Positions 8,948 to 17,910 of a DNA stretch of 64,000 bases are shown piece after piece. How positions within the stretch are numbered: position 1 is the stretch's first letter; each line of letters starts with the position of its first letter. The stretch is taken from NCBI RefSeq assembly GCF_021401345.1, contig NZ_JACBGE010000003.1:186001-250000 (forward strand), written 5' to 3'. The DNA is from Hydrogenophaga sp. NFH-34 (lineage in GTDB: Bacteria; Pseudomonadota; Gammaproteobacteria; Burkholderiales; Burkholderiaceae_C). The position numbers and the translations under genes were made by a program. The notes beneath the pieces are model-generated. The model had not been told where the DNA came from. It saw nothing but the letters and a program-made list of their open reading frames with translations, and did not search any database.

Positions 8948-9712
8948 ATGAACATCCAAGGACAGGCCGCCCTCGTCACCGGCGGCGGCTCCGGCCTCGG
9001 GGAGGCCACCGCCCGCGAACTCGCCCGGCTGGGTGCCAAGGTCGCCGTGCTCGACCTCAACCTCGACAACGCCCAGCGCGTGGCGGGCGAGATCGGCGGC
9101 GTGGCCATCCGCTGCGACGTGAGCAACCCCGAAAGCATGCAAGCCGCCATCGATACGGCGGCCGCGGCCCATGGCCCGGCACGCATCCTGATGCAGATCG
9201 CCGGTATCGGCACGGCCAAGCGCGTGATCGGCAAGGACGGCAACGCCGCACCGCTGGAAGACTTTGCCAAGGTGGTCAACGTCAACCTCATCGGCACCTA
9301 CAACGCTGCGCGCCTGTTCGCCGCAGCCTGCGCCAAGCTCGACCCGATGGAAGACGGCGAGCGCGGCGCGATGGTGTTCACCGCCAGCGTCGCCGCCTTC
9401 GACGGCCAGGTCGGCCAGCAGGCCTACAGCGCGTCCAAGGGCGGCGTGGTCGGCATGACCCTGCCCATGGCACGCGACCTGGCGCAATACGGCATCCGTG
9501 TCTGCACCATCGCGCCCGGCCTGTTCGCCACGCCGCTGATGAAGACCCTGCCCGAGCCGGTGCAGGAATCGCTGGCCAAAAGCATTCCCTTCCCGCAACG
9601 CCTGGGTAAACCCGAAGAGTTTGCCCAACTCGCCACGCATATCGTCAGCAATGGCCACCTCAATGGCGAGGTGATCCGGCTGGATGGCGCGCTGCGAATG
9701 GCTCCCCGGTAA
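8948..9712 (+). CDS. short-chain dehydrogenase, HSD10-like 3-hydroxyacyl-CoA dehydrogenase
   Basis: A 254-residue classical short-chain dehydrogenase. The NAD-binding GGGSGLG lies near residues 12-18, with an acidic VLDLN after the second strand that favours NAD. The catalytic Ser147, Tyr160 and Lys164 (YSASK) are present, followed by the IAPGLFATPLM loop. Sequence character matches type II 3-hydroxyacyl-CoA dehydrogenases (HSD17B10 family). It would oxidise the 3-hydroxyacyl-CoA made by the crotonase to the 3-ketoacyl-CoA used by the thiolase. The ATG at 8948 overlaps no gene and lies one base after the thiolase stop, next to GGAAGGAAA. Its placement directly after a thiolase is a strong sign of a beta-oxidation role. 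Confidence 0.92.
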   Translation: MNIQGQAALVTGGGSGLGEATARELARLGAKVAVLDLNLDNAQRVAGEIGGVAIRCDVSNPESMQAAIDTAAAAHGPARILMQIAGIGTAKRVIGKDGNAAPLEDFAKVVNVNLIGTYNAARLFAAACAKLDPMEDGERGAMVFTASVAAFDGQVGQQAYSASKGGVVGMTLPMARDLAQYGIRVCTIAPGLFATPLMKTLPEPVQESLAKSIPFPQRLGKPEEFAQLATHIVSNGHLNGEVIRLDGALRMAPR

Positions 9713-9823
9713 CCCCCTCCGGCGGCGTCACCGCCTCCGGGGGCGACGCAGGCGGTGTGGCAAAGCCCGCTCCGCTGCGCCCCGGGCCAGCGTGTTTCGC
9801 GCCGATTTTCGATCTGGGTATGT

Positions 9824-10246
9824 ATGTCAAAAACCGTTGTGTATGAAGTCGAAGTGATGTTCGGGGATTGCGATCCCGCCGGCATCGTCTTCTTTCCCAA
9901 TTTCAGCAAGTGGATGGACGCCTCGTCGCTGAACTTTTTCGTCCAGTGCGGTGTGCCGCCCTGGCGCGAGCTGTCCAAGACCACCGGGATCATCGGCACG
10001 CCGCTGCTGGAAATCCACACCAAGTTTATGAAGCCCGCCACCTATGGCGAACGGCTCCAGGTCCACACCAGCGTCACCGAGTGGCGCGAGAAGGTGCTGA
10101 TTCACCGACATGTGGTCATGCGTGGCGACACGGTGCTCTGCGAAGGCACCGAGACCCGCGCGTTCTGCATGCGCGATCCGGCCAACCCGGACCGCATCAA
10201 GGCGATCCCCATTCCCGCCGACATCCGCGCCCTGTGCGGCGGCTGA
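9824..10246 (+). CDS. 4-hydroxybenzoyl-CoA thioesterase family protein
   Basis: A 140-residue single hot-dog domain protein. The N-terminal stretch VMFGDCDPAGIVFFPNF carries the aspartate (DPAG) that is catalytic in Pseudomonas-type 4-hydroxybenzoyl-CoA thioesterases. The length is typical of the family. In this cluster it would release free 4-hydroxybenzoate or vanillate from the aroyl-CoA left by thiolysis, which completes the side-chain pathway. The start at 9824 is chosen because the conserved domain begins there; there is no strong ribosome binding site. A 111-base gap with an imperfect stem (about 9711-9741) separates it from the dehydrogenase gene, so it could have lower or separate expression. 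Confidence 0.88.
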   Translation: MSKTVVYEVEVMFGDCDPAGIVFFPNFSKWMDASSLNFFVQCGVPPWRELSKTTGIIGTPLLEIHTKFMKPATYGERLQVHTSVTEWREKVLIHRHVVMRGDTVLCEGTETRAFCMRDPANPDRIKAIPIPADIRALCGG

Positions 10247-10293
10247 GGCGGCTTTTCCCCGAGTCCGCAACCACCACCCTGGAGACATAGAGC

Positions 10294-11427
10294 ATGAAGA
10301 CTTTCAAGACCCTGATCGCCGTGGCCGTCACGGCGCTGGCAGCCTCCGCTGCCCAAGCCGACGTGAAGATCGGCGTGAGCATCTCGCTGACCGGCCCGGG
10401 CTCCGGCCTGGGCATCCCGATGCAGAACCAGTTCAAGCTGTTCCCGTCCACCATCGCCGGCGAGAAGGTGCAACTGATCATCCTCGATGACGCCACCGAC
10501 CCGGGCAAGGGCGCTGCCAACGCCCGCCGCTTCGTGACCGAAGACAAGGTCGACATGATCATCGGCTCCAGCATCACGGCCGTGGCTGCGGCCATGACCG
10601 ACATCGCGTCGGAAGCCGGCACCGTGCAACTGGCCGGCTCGCCCGTGGGCGTGCCCGCCGGCAAGGACAAGTGGCTGTTCCGCCTGCCCCAGTCCAACAC
10701 CGTGATGGGCCACGCCGTTGTGGAACACATGAAGGAACAGGGCGTCAAGACCATCGGCTTCCTGGGTTACACCGACGCCTACGGCGAACAGTGGCTCAAG
10801 GAAATCACCCCGCTGCTGGACAAGGCCGGCATCAAGATCATCGCCACCGAGCGCTTCGCCCGCACCGACACCAGCGTGACGCCGCAGGCCCTGAAGATCA
10901 CGGCCTCCAACCCCGATGCGGTGCTGATCGTCGCTTCCGGCAGTGGCGCCGCCATGCCGCACATGGCCATGGTCGAGCGCGGCTTCAAGGGCAAGATCTA
11001 CCAGACCCACGCGGCCGCCACCCAGGATCTGATGCGCGTCGGCGGCAAGTCGGTCGAAGGCGCTTTCGTGGTGTCCGGCCCGGCGGTGATTGCCGAGCAA
11101 CTGCCCGACAAGCACCCGTCCAAGCCGGTCGCGATCGACTTCGTGCAGAAGTACGAAAAGGCCTACGGTCCGAACTCGCGCAACCAGTTCGCGGGTCACG
11201 CCTACGACGCCCAGGTGGTGCTGGAGAAGATCCTCCCGGTGGCGTTGAAGAAGGCCAAGCCCGGCACGCCCGAGTTCCGCGCTGCGCTGCGCGACACCAT
11301 GGAAACCATGGGCCGCACCGTGTTCTCGCACGGCGTCATGAACTGGACTCCGGCCGACCACTGGGGCTACACGCTGGAAACCGGCGTGATGCTCAAGGTG
11401 GTCGACGGCAAGTTCAAGGTCGAATAA
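10294..11427 (+). CDS. ABC transporter substrate-binding protein, branched-chain amino acid type
   Basis: A 377-residue periplasmic binding protein of the LivK/Leu-Ile-Val family. A signal peptide is clear (MKTFK followed by a hydrophobic run ending ASAAQA at residue 22), and the mature protein begins DVKIGVSISLTGPGSGLG, typical of this family. GGAGA precedes the ATG. Family members in aromatic clusters bind hydroxycinnamates or benzoates rather than amino acids, for example the CouP type in Rhodopseudomonas. The position between the CoA-pathway enzymes and the permease genes makes an aromatic acid ligand likely, though this is inference. A strong hairpin follows the gene, which would raise its transcript level over the membrane subunits. 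Confidence 0.92.
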   Translation: MKTFKTLIAVAVTALAASAAQADVKIGVSISLTGPGSGLGIPMQNQFKLFPSTIAGEKVQLIILDDATDPGKGAANARRFVTEDKVDMIIGSSITAVAAAMTDIASEAGTVQLAGSPVGVPAGKDKWLFRLPQSNTVMGHAVVEHMKEQGVKTIGFLGYTDAYGEQWLKEITPLLDKAGIKIIATERFARTDTSVTPQALKITASNPDAVLIVASGSGAAMPHMAMVERGFKGKIYQTHAAATQDLMRVGGKSVEGAFVVSGPAVIAEQLPDKHPSKPVAIDFVQKYEKAYGPNSRNQFAGHAYDAQVVLEKILPVALKKAKPGTPEFRAALRDTMETMGRTVFSHGVMNWTPADHWGYTLETGVMLKVVDGKFKVE

Positions 11428-11448
11428 ACCCGCCCCTTCCGGCCCCTG

Positions 11449-11505
11449 CCCGGGCCGGTCATGCGCAGCTCCTGCCTGCCGCGCATGACCGGCCCGGGTT
11501 TCTCC
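11449..11505 (+). terminator. 18-bp perfect stem-loop between binding protein and permease genes
   Basis: CCCGGGCCGGTCATGCGC (11449-11466) is perfectly complementary to 11481-11498 with a 14-base loop, followed by TTTCTCC. It fits a leaky terminator or 3-prime mRNA stabiliser after an abundant binding-protein gene. The next gene starts at 11525, so some read-through is expected. Confidence 0.75.
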
Positions 11506-11524
11506 AGACTGACAAGGCCCTCCC

Positions 11525-12565
11525 ATGGACTCCACGATCGCCAGCATCCTGCTGCTGGACGGCCTGACCAACGGTGCCGTGTACGCCCTGCTCGGGCTGG
11601 CCACGGTGCTCGTCTTCACGGTCACACGCATCATCTTCATTCCCCAGGGGGAGTTCGTCGCCTATGGCGCCCTCACCCTGGCCATCTTCCAGACCGGCAA
11701 GGTGCCGGGCACCGTCTGGCTGCTGCTGTTGCTGGCCAGCGTGGCCGCAGTCATGGAACTGTTCTCGCGCTGGCAGCACCACCGCAGCCTGCCGATCGCC
11801 CTCAAGGCCGCCCTCAAGACCCTGGCCGCGCCGGTGGCCGTGAGCCTGCTGGCGATCTGGGCCGCCCCGCAGCAGTGGCCGCTGCTGGCCCAGGCCGCCA
11901 TGAGCGTGGCCATCGTCACCGTGTATGGTCCGCTGGTCTACCGCGTGGCCTACCAGTCGCTGGAGAGCGCGACCCCGCTGGTGCTGCTGATCGTTTCGGT
12001 GGGCGTGCACTTCGCCCTCACCGGCCTGGGCCTGCTGTTCTTCGGCGCCGAGGGCTTCCGCAACCCCAGCTTCTGGGACGACCGCTTCAACCTCGGCCCG
12101 GTCGCGATCTCGGGCCAGACCATCATCATCGGGTTGACCGCCATCGCGCTGATCGTGCTGCTGTGGCTGTATTTCGAGCGCACGCTGCGCGGCAAGGCGC
12201 TGCGCGCCACCGCGGTCAACCGCACCGGTGCCCGCCTGATGGGCATCTCGACCCACGCCTCCGGCCAGCTCACGCTGACCATGGCGGCCTTCATCGGCGC
12301 GCTCTCGGGCCTGCTGATCGGGCCCACCACCACCGTGTTCTACGACTCGGGCTTCCTGATCGGCCTCAAGGGCTTCGTGGCGGCCGTCGCCGCCGGCCTG
12401 TCGAGCTACCCGGGCGCCCTCATCGCGGCCGCTTTCGTGGGCGTGATCGAGGCTTTCGGCTCTTTCTGGGCCAGCGCCTTCAAGGAAGTGATCGTGTTCA
12501 CACTCATCCTGCCGGTGCTGCTGGTGCGGTCGATCTACGGCCACAACGCCGACGAGGAGCATTGA
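11525..12565 (+). CDS. livH: branched-chain-type ABC transporter permease (LivH family)
   Basis: A 346-residue integral membrane permease. It opens with the [23 protein letters not shown] segment region characteristic of LivH proteins and has about eight to ten hydrophobic stretches. The protein is longer than the usual 290 or so residues because of an extra segment at about residues 55-125. The conserved cytoplasmic loop [16 protein letters not shown], which contacts the ATPase, lies near residue 225. It pairs with the fused LivM-LivG protein that starts 4 bases after its stop. Together with the upstream binding protein it would import the cluster's aromatic acid substrate. Confidence 0.92.
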   Translation: MDSTIASILLLDGLTNGAVYALLGLATVLVFTVTRIIFIPQGEFVAYGALTLAIFQTGKVPGTVWLLLLLASVAAVMELFSRWQHHRSLPIALKAALKTLAAPVAVSLLAIWAAPQQWPLLAQAAMSVAIVTVYGPLVYRVAYQSLESATPLVLLIVSVGVHFALTGLGLLFFGAEGFRNPSFWDDRFNLGPVAISGQTIIIGLTAIALIVLLWLYFERTLRGKALRATAVNRTGARLMGISTHASGQLTLTMAAFIGALSGLLIGPTTTVFYDSGFLIGLKGFVAAVAAGLSSYPGALIAAAFVGVIEAFGSFWASAFKEVIVFTLILPVLLVRSIYGHNADEEH

Positions 12566-12569
12566 TTCC

Positions 12570-14342
12570 ATGGCCCTGAAACCCCAATCCCTCGGCCTGC
12601 TCGTGCTGGCAGCCGCCGTGCCGCTGGTGGCCGTGCTGCCGCTGCCCGACTTCTGGATCACCCAGCTCAACTACATCGGCATGTACGCCATGACGGCGCT
12701 GGGCCTGGTGCTGCTCACCGGTGTGGGCGGTCTCACCTCTTTCGGCCAGGCGGCCTTCGTGGGCATCGGCGCCTACACCACAGCCTGGCTCACGCTCAAC
12801 CTCGGTGTCTCGCCGTGGATCACGCTGTTCATCGGCATGGTGCTCACCGCTGCCAGCGCGCTCGTGGTCGGCGTGATCACGCTGCGCATGTCGGGCCACT
12901 ACCTGCCGCTGGCCACCATCGCCTGGGGCCTGTCGCTGTACTACCTGATGGGCAACCTGGACGCGCTGGGCAAATACGATGGCCTGCTGGGCATCCAGAG
13001 CCTGAGCATCGGCAACTTCGACATCGGCCAGGGCCGCGCCTTCTTCGTGCTCACCTGGTTCATCCTGCTGGCCTTTGCGGCCGCCTTGCTGCACCTGCTG
13101 GACTCGCGCGCCGGCCGCGCCATCCGCGCCATCAAGAGCGGCCCGCAGATGGCCGAAGCCATGGGCATCAGCACCTTCCGCTACAAGGTCACGATCTTCG
13201 TGCTGGCCGCGCTGTCCGCGTCGGTCGCGGGCTGGCTGCTGGCGCATTTCCAGCGCACCGTGAACCCGTCGGCCTTCGGCCTGAAGATGGGCATCGAGTA
13301 CCTGTTCATGTCGGTGGTCGGTGGCGTCAACTACGTCTGGGGTGCCTTCGTCGGCGCAGGTCTCATCAAGCTGATGGACGACCAATTGCAGGTGCTGCTG
13401 CCGCGGCTGCTCGGCACCAGCGGCAGCTACGAGGTGATCGTGTTCGGCGTCATGCTGGTGCTGGTGCTCAAGTACCTGCCCGACGGCCTGTGGTCCATGG
13501 TCGAAAAGAAGCTGCCCCGCCGTCCGCGCGCCGTCGACTGGCAGCAGGCTGCGCCGTTGCCTGAACGGAACAAACCCGCTCTGGGTGAGCTGGTGCTGGA
13601 CGTGGACCGCATCCGCAAGCAGTTCGGGGGACTGACCGCCGTCAACGACATCAGCTTCCAGATCCGCGCCGGCCAGATCGTTGGCCTGATCGGCCCCAAC
13701 GGTGCCGGCAAATCGACCACCTTCAACCTCATCACCGGGGTGCTCTCGCTCACCAGCGGCACGGTCAGCTACCGGGGCCGCCGCGTCAGCGGTCTGCCAG
13801 CACGCGCCATCGCCCGCGAGGGCGTCTCGCGCACCTTCCAGCACGTCAAGATGATTCCCGACATGACGGTGCTGGAGAACGTGGCGCTGGGCGCCCACAC
13901 CCGGGGCCACAAGGGCGTCGCCGCGGCCATGATCCGCACCAACAGCGACGAGGAGCGGCGTCTGTTCCGCGAAGCGCAGCGCCAGCTCGAACGCATCGGC
14001 ATGGGCGAGTACCTGCACGAACAGGCCGGCAACCTGGCCATGGGTCCGCAGCGCCTGATGGAAATCGCGCGCGCGCTGTGCGCCGACCCGGCCCTGCTGC
14101 TGCTGGACGAACCTGCCGCCGGCCTGCGCCACAAGGAAAAGCAGGCCCTGGCCGGGGTGCTGCGCCAGTTGCGCGACGAAGGCATGAGCATCCTGCTCGT
14201 GGAACACGACATGGACCTGGTCATGCAGGTCTGCGACCACCTCGTGGTGATGGAGTTCGGCACCCTGCTCACGCAAGGCACGCCCGAACAGATCCAGCAA
14301 GACCCGAAGGTGCGCGCCGCCTACCTCGGAACGGAACACTGA
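12570..14342 (+). CDS. fused permease-ATPase of a branched-chain-type ABC transporter (LivM-LivG)
   Basis: A 590-residue fusion of two proteins that are usually separate. Residues 1 to about 315 are a LivM permease with multiple membrane spans and the [13 protein letters not shown] coupling loop. A linker rich in Arg and Pro follows, and residues from about 335 are a LivG ATPase. Walker [10 protein letters not shown] is at 375-383, the signature-like [15 protein letters not shown] and Walker [12 protein letters not shown] follow, and the H-loop is LLVEHDMD. No stop codon or frameshift interrupts the join, so the fusion looks genuine. Its stop overlaps the start of livF by one base. Such fusions are known in some proteobacterial Liv-type systems. 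Confidence 0.92.
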   Translation: MALKPQSLGLLVLAAAVPLVAVLPLPDFWITQLNYIGMYAMTALGLVLLTGVGGLTSFGQAAFVGIGAYTTAWLTLNLGVSPWITLFIGMVLTAASALVVGVITLRMSGHYLPLATIAWGLSLYYLMGNLDALGKYDGLLGIQSLSIGNFDIGQGRAFFVLTWFILLAFAAALLHLLDSRAGRAIRAIKSGPQMAEAMGISTFRYKVTIFVLAALSASVAGWLLAHFQRTVNPSAFGLKMGIEYLFMSVVGGVNYVWGAFVGAGLIKLMDDQLQVLLPRLLGTSGSYEVIVFGVMLVLVLKYLPDGLWSMVEKKLPRRPRAVDWQQAAPLPERNKPALGELVLDVDRIRKQFGGLTAVNDISFQIRAGQIVGLIGPNGAGKSTTFNLITGVLSLTSGTVSYRGRRVSGLPARAIAREGVSRTFQHVKMIPDMTVLENVALGAHTRGHKGVAAAMIRTNSDEERRLFREAQRQLERIGMGEYLHEQAGNLAMGPQRLMEIARALCADPALLLLDEPAAGLRHKEKQALAGVLRQLRDEGMSILLVEHDMDLVMQVCDHLVVMEFGTLLTQGTPEQIQQDPKVRAAYLGTEH

Positions 14343-15076
14343 TGAACACCCCGATTCTTCACGTCAAGGACCTGCGCGCCGGCTACGGCAAGGCGGAGGT
14401 GCTGCACGGCATCGGCCTGCGCGCCGACAAGGGCAGCGTGATCACCGTGATCGGCCCCAACGGCGCCGGCAAGTCGACCCTGCTCAACACCCTCATGGGC
14501 ATCCTGCCCGGCAAGGGCCTCATCGAGTTCAACGGCCAGGACATCGGCACGCTCACGCTCGAAGAGCGCGTCATGCAAGGCATCGCCCTGGTGCCCGAAA
14601 AACGCGAGCTGTTCGGCTCCATGCCGGTGGAAGACAACCTGCTGCTGGGCGGCTTCCGCCAGATGCGCATCGGCAACGCCCAGTGGCGCGCCCGCCTGGA
14701 CGACGTGTACGACCTCTTTCCGCGCCTGAAAGAGCGGCGCGTGCAGCTGGCCGGCACGCTCTCGGGGGGCGAGCGCCAGATGCTGGCCGTGGGACGCGCG
14801 CTGATGGCCCGCCCCGACCTGCTCATGCTCGACGAACCCAGCCTGGGCCTGGCGCCGCTGATCGTGCGCGAGATCTTCTCCATCATCCAGAGCCTGCGCC
14901 AGACCGGCGTGACCATCGTGCTCGTGGAACAGAATGCGCGCGCCGCGCTGCAGGTGGCCGATCACGGCTACGTGCTCGAAATGGGCGAACTCAGCGCGCA
15001 GGGGCCTGCCGACCAGCTCGCCAACGACCCGCGCGTGATCGAAACCTATCTGGGCAGCGCCCGCAAAAAAGACTGA
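14342..15076 (+). CDS. livF: branched-chain-type ABC transporter ATP-binding protein (LivF family)
   Basis: A 244-residue ATPase, the usual length for LivF. Walker [10 protein letters not shown] is at residues 38-46, the signature LSGGERQMLAVGRAL is canonical, Walker B is LLMLDEPSLGLAP and the H-loop is VLVEQNAR. The ATG at 14342 shares its A with the stop codon of the LivM-LivG fusion (TGATG), so translation is coupled. It is the second ATPase half of the importer. The acyl-CoA dehydrogenase gene starts 5 bases after its stop, tying transport and catabolism into a single transcript. Confidence 0.93.
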   Translation: MNTPILHVKDLRAGYGKAEVLHGIGLRADKGSVITVIGPNGAGKSTLLNTLMGILPGKGLIEFNGQDIGTLTLEERVMQGIALVPEKRELFGSMPVEDNLLLGGFRQMRIGNAQWRARLDDVYDLFPRLKERRVQLAGTLSGGERQMLAVGRALMARPDLLMLDEPSLGLAPLIVREIFSIIQSLRQTGVTIVLVEQNARAALQVADHGYVLEMGELSAQGPADQLANDPRVIETYLGSARKKD

Positions 15077-15081
15077 CCTGC

Positions 15082-16809
15082 ATGAACGCCTTCCAGCCCA
15101 ACGCCGCCGACACCGGCTTCATCCTCCTCGACGTGCTGCGCGCGCCCGAAACGCTCGCAGCCCTGCCCGCCCTGGCCGACAACGCCGACCCCGACCTGAT
15201 CCGCCAGGTCGCCGAAGAGGCGGGCAAGTTCGTGGGTGAGGTGGTGGCCCCGCTCAATCGCGACGGTGACGAAATCGGGGCCCAGTGGAAGGCGGGTGCC
15301 GTGACCATGCCGCCCGGGTTCCGCGACGCCTACCAGGCCTTCTGGCAAGCTGGCTGGCCCGCCTTGTCCTCGGCACCGGAAGACGGCGGGCAGGGCCTGC
15401 CCGCTGCGCTGGAGGCCATGCTCTACGAATGGCTGAGCGCGGCCAACCACGGCTGGACCATGGCGCCCGGTCTGTTGCACGGCGCCTACGAGTGCATCAA
15501 GCACCACGCGTCCGATGCGCTGAAGGCGCAGTTTCTCGCCAAGGTGGCCACCGGCGAATGGCTGGCCACCATGTGCCTGACCGAACCGCACGCCGGCTCC
15601 GACCTCGGCCTGTGCCGCACCAAGGCCGTGCCGCTGGCCAACGACCCCGAGGGCCGCTACGCCCTCAGCGGCACGAAGATCTTCATCTCGGGCGGCGAAC
15701 ACGACCTGACCGACAACATCGTGCACCTGGTGCTCGCGCGCCTGCCCGACGCCCCGCCCGGCCCCAAGGGCCTGTCGCTGTTCCTGGTGCCCAAGTTTTA
15801 CGCCGACGGCACGCGCAGCGCCGTGGTGTGCGAGCGCATCGAAGAAAAGATGGGCCTGCACGGCAGCCCCACCTGCGTGATGCGTTTCGACGAGGCCGCC
15901 GCCTGGATCGTCGGCGAGCCCGGCAAGGGCCTGAACGCCATGTTCGTGATGATGAACGCGGCCCGGCTGCATGTCGGCCTGCAAGGCGTGGGCCTGCTCG
16001 AAGCGGCCTGGCAGAAGGCCGACGCCTATTCGAAGGAACGCCGCCAGATGCGCGCCCCAGGCGGCGCCGCCAAGGCTGGCGAGGCGGACCTGATCGAACA
16101 GCACCCGGCAATGCGCCGCATCCTCGACGCGCAGCGCGCCTGGATCGATGCCGGCCGTGTGATCGCCTACCGCACCGCGCTGGAGCTCGACGTCATCAAG
16201 CACCACAGCGACCCCGCCCGCCAGGCGCGGGCCAACCGCTGGTGCACGCTCGTCACCCCCGTGCTCAAGGCCGCCTGGACCGACCAGGCCTTCCACGGCG
16301 CCAGCGCCTGCCTGCAGGTCTTCGGCGGCCACGGTTTCGTGCGCGAATGGGGCATCGAGCAAATCGTGCGCGACTCGCGCGTGGCCATGATCTACGAAGG
16401 CACCAATGAGATCCAGGCCATCGACCTGCTGCTGCGCAAAACCCTGCCCGACGGCGGCGGCGCGCTGCAAGCCCTGCTGAAGGACCTGTCGGCCGAACTG
16501 CCCGACGGCGACGCCAACTCGGCGCGCGTGCGCGGCGAAATCGACCGCTTCGCCCACTTCGTGCGCGAACAGTTGGTGCCCGCCACCCAGGCCGATGGCG
16601 CCGCAGCCGACCTGCCGCACTGGCTGGCCGACGACTTCCTGCGTGCCACGGCCATGCTGCTGATGGCCTGGGGCTGGGCCCGCATCGCTGCCACACCCGG
16701 CGCCGACACGCCACGCTGGCAGACGGCCCACCAGGGGTTCTGGCGCTGGGTCTGGCCGGAATTCGACATGCGGCTGTCCATGATGGCGCAGACCCTGGCC
16801 AGCGCCTGA
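15082..16809 (+). CDS. acyl-CoA dehydrogenase, large (DmdC/FadE5-like) type
   Basis: A 575-residue flavoprotein of the longer acyl-CoA dehydrogenase type, with a C-terminal extension beyond the usual 380-residue core. CLTEPHAGSDLG and the GTKIFISGGEHD segment mark the flavin and substrate region, and the VAMIYEGTNEIQAIDLL motif carries the expected catalytic glutamate position. In this cluster it could desaturate phenylpropanoyl-CoA compounds such as dihydroferuloyl-CoA to the cinnamoyl-CoA level, feeding reduced analogues into the same route. That substrate is inferred. The start at 15082 follows livF by 5 bases. Related proteins also act on 3-methylmercaptopropionyl-CoA or fatty acyl-CoAs. 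Confidence 0.9.
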   Translation: MNAFQPNAADTGFILLDVLRAPETLAALPALADNADPDLIRQVAEEAGKFVGEVVAPLNRDGDEIGAQWKAGAVTMPPGFRDAYQAFWQAGWPALSSAPEDGGQGLPAALEAMLYEWLSAANHGWTMAPGLLHGAYECIKHHASDALKAQFLAKVATGEWLATMCLTEPHAGSDLGLCRTKAVPLANDPEGRYALSGTKIFISGGEHDLTDNIVHLVLARLPDAPPGPKGLSLFLVPKFYADGTRSAVVCERIEEKMGLHGSPTCVMRFDEAAAWIVGEPGKGLNAMFVMMNAARLHVGLQGVGLLEAAWQKADAYSKERRQMRAPGGAAKAGEADLIEQHPAMRRILDAQRAWIDAGRVIAYRTALELDVIKHHSDPARQARANRWCTLVTPVLKAAWTDQAFHGASACLQVFGGHGFVREWGIEQIVRDSRVAMIYEGTNEIQAIDLLLRKTLPDGGGALQALLKDLSAELPDGDANSARVRGEIDRFAHFVREQLVPATQADGAAADLPHWLADDFLRATAMLLMAWGWARIAATPGADTPRWQTAHQGFWRWVWPEFDMRLSMMAQTLASA

Positions 16810-16847
16810 GCGGCGGTAACGCCGATGCCACCCGTTATGCTTGCGCC

Positions 16848-17369
16848 ATGACCGCCCCATCCGTTGCCAACACCCTGCGCCGCCCCCGGGGCCCGCGCAA
16901 AGCCGCTGTCGCCCCCGAAGCGGTGGTGGCAGAGGCCGGCACCGGTATCGACACGTCCTACCTCGAAACCCTGCTCGGCTACAACGCCCGGCGGGCGGCG
17001 CTGGCGGTCATCACCGTGTTCCTGCGCCGCATGGCCCCCTACGGCCTGCGCCCGGTCGACTTTTCGGTGCTCACCCTGATCGCGCACAACCCGGGCATCA
17101 CCTCGCGCCAGGTCTGTGCGGCGCTGGACATCCTGCCGCCGAATCTGGTCGGCATGATCAAGTCGCTGGACCAGCGTGGCCTGATCGAGCGGCGCCCGCA
17201 CCCCACCGACCGGCGCGCCCAGGGCCTGCACCTCTCGCCCGCCGGCAAGCGGCTGCAGAAGAACGCGCAACTCACCGCAACCCAGCTCGAATCCGATGTG
17301 GGCAGCCGGCTCTCGGACGAAGAGCTCGACACGCTCAAGTCGCTGCTGCGCCGCGTCTACCGCGCCTGA
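16848..17369 (+). CDS. MarR family transcriptional regulator
   Basis: A 173-residue protein with an N-terminal 35-residue polar tail, then a winged helix-turn-helix of the MarR type. The recognition region GITSRQVCAALDILPPNLVGMIKSLDQRGLIERR and the wing HPTDRRAQGLHLSPAGKRL are typical. MarR proteins in hydroxycinnamate clusters (for example CouR and HcaR) are repressors released by aryl-CoA thioesters. By position this is the likely regulator of the cluster, and the 19-bp palindrome at 4810-4828 is its likely target. It is the last gene in the plus-strand series, 38 bases after the acyl-CoA dehydrogenase. It may be transcribed with the operon it controls. Confidence 0.88.
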   Translation: MTAPSVANTLRRPRGPRKAAVAPEAVVAEAGTGIDTSYLETLLGYNARRAALAVITVFLRRMAPYGLRPVDFSVLTLIAHNPGITSRQVCAALDILPPNLVGMIKSLDQRGLIERRPHPTDRRAQGLHLSPAGKRLQKNAQLTATQLESDVGSRLSDEELDTLKSLLRRVYRA

Positions 17370-17438
17370 GTCCACGGCCATGCAATCCGGGAAAGCCCGG
17401 AGCCTTGGCATTGCCGCCACACACGCCATGTCAACGCA

Positions 17439-17455
17439 GCTAGCAAAGTGCTAGC
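17439..17455. promoter_or_regulatory. 17-bp palindrome upstream of the HxlR-type gene
   Basis: GCTAGCA-AAG-TGCTAGC has perfect 7-base arms and a 3-base centre. It lies 78 bases upstream of the HxlR-type start and just upstream of a TATATT that could serve as -10 (17475-17480). An autoregulatory operator is the simplest reading. Confidence 0.55.
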
Positions 17456-17532
17456 GACTGGCGCTGCTTGGTCGTATATTGCATGCAGGCCTGCACCGGA
17501 ACACAAGAAAGCGGGCCGGACAGGAGACATCC

Positions 17533-17883
17533 ATGCATTCCAAAGACCAGGCGGCCGTGAGCCAGTTGTTCAACCTGCTGGAATCGCGCTATGCCATGCG
17601 CGTGATCTGGGCCCTGAGCGACGGGCATCCCCAGACTTTCCGGCTGCTGCAGGACAGTGTGGGCGGCGTCACGCCCAACACCCTCAACACCCGCCTCAAG
17701 CAGTTGCGCGCCGCGCGGCTGCTGGACCACGGCGGCGACGGCTACCGCCTCACCTCGCAAGGGGCCGAGCTCGCGCGGCGGCTGGCCGAAGTGCGGCCCT
17801 TCGCCCACAAGTGGTCGCAGCAGCAGGCCCGCTCCAGCAGCCCTGCCGTGCACGCGGCCCTGGGTGCCCAGGCCCGCGCCTGA
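17533..17883 (+). CDS. HxlR-type winged-helix transcriptional regulator
   Basis: A 116-residue protein built almost entirely of one winged helix of the HxlR/DUF24 type. The pattern LLESRYAMRVIWAL, then GVTPNTLNTRLKQLRAARLLDH and GYRLTSQGAEL follows the family. The N-terminal cysteine common in redox-sensing members is absent, so a thiol switch is not supported. The start at 17533 is firmly set by AGGAGA five bases upstream; an in-frame ATG 54 bases earlier lacks one. It ends 27 bases from the convergent fumarylacetoacetate hydrolase-family gene. Its target is unknown, possibly itself through the palindrome at 17439-17455. Confidence 0.82.
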   Translation: MHSKDQAAVSQLFNLLESRYAMRVIWALSDGHPQTFRLLQDSVGGVTPNTLNTRLKQLRAARLLDHGGDGYRLTSQGAELARRLAEVRPFAHKWSQQQARSSSPAVHAALGAQARA

Positions 17884-17910
17884 CGCCACGCCGGCCGGGC
17901 CAAACAGCGC

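Noticed and set aside
9711-9741. A stem between the dehydrogenase and thioesterase genes as a terminator
   Set aside because: The stem is interrupted by a 3-base mismatch and has no T-run; the gap is kept as an unremarkable spacer.
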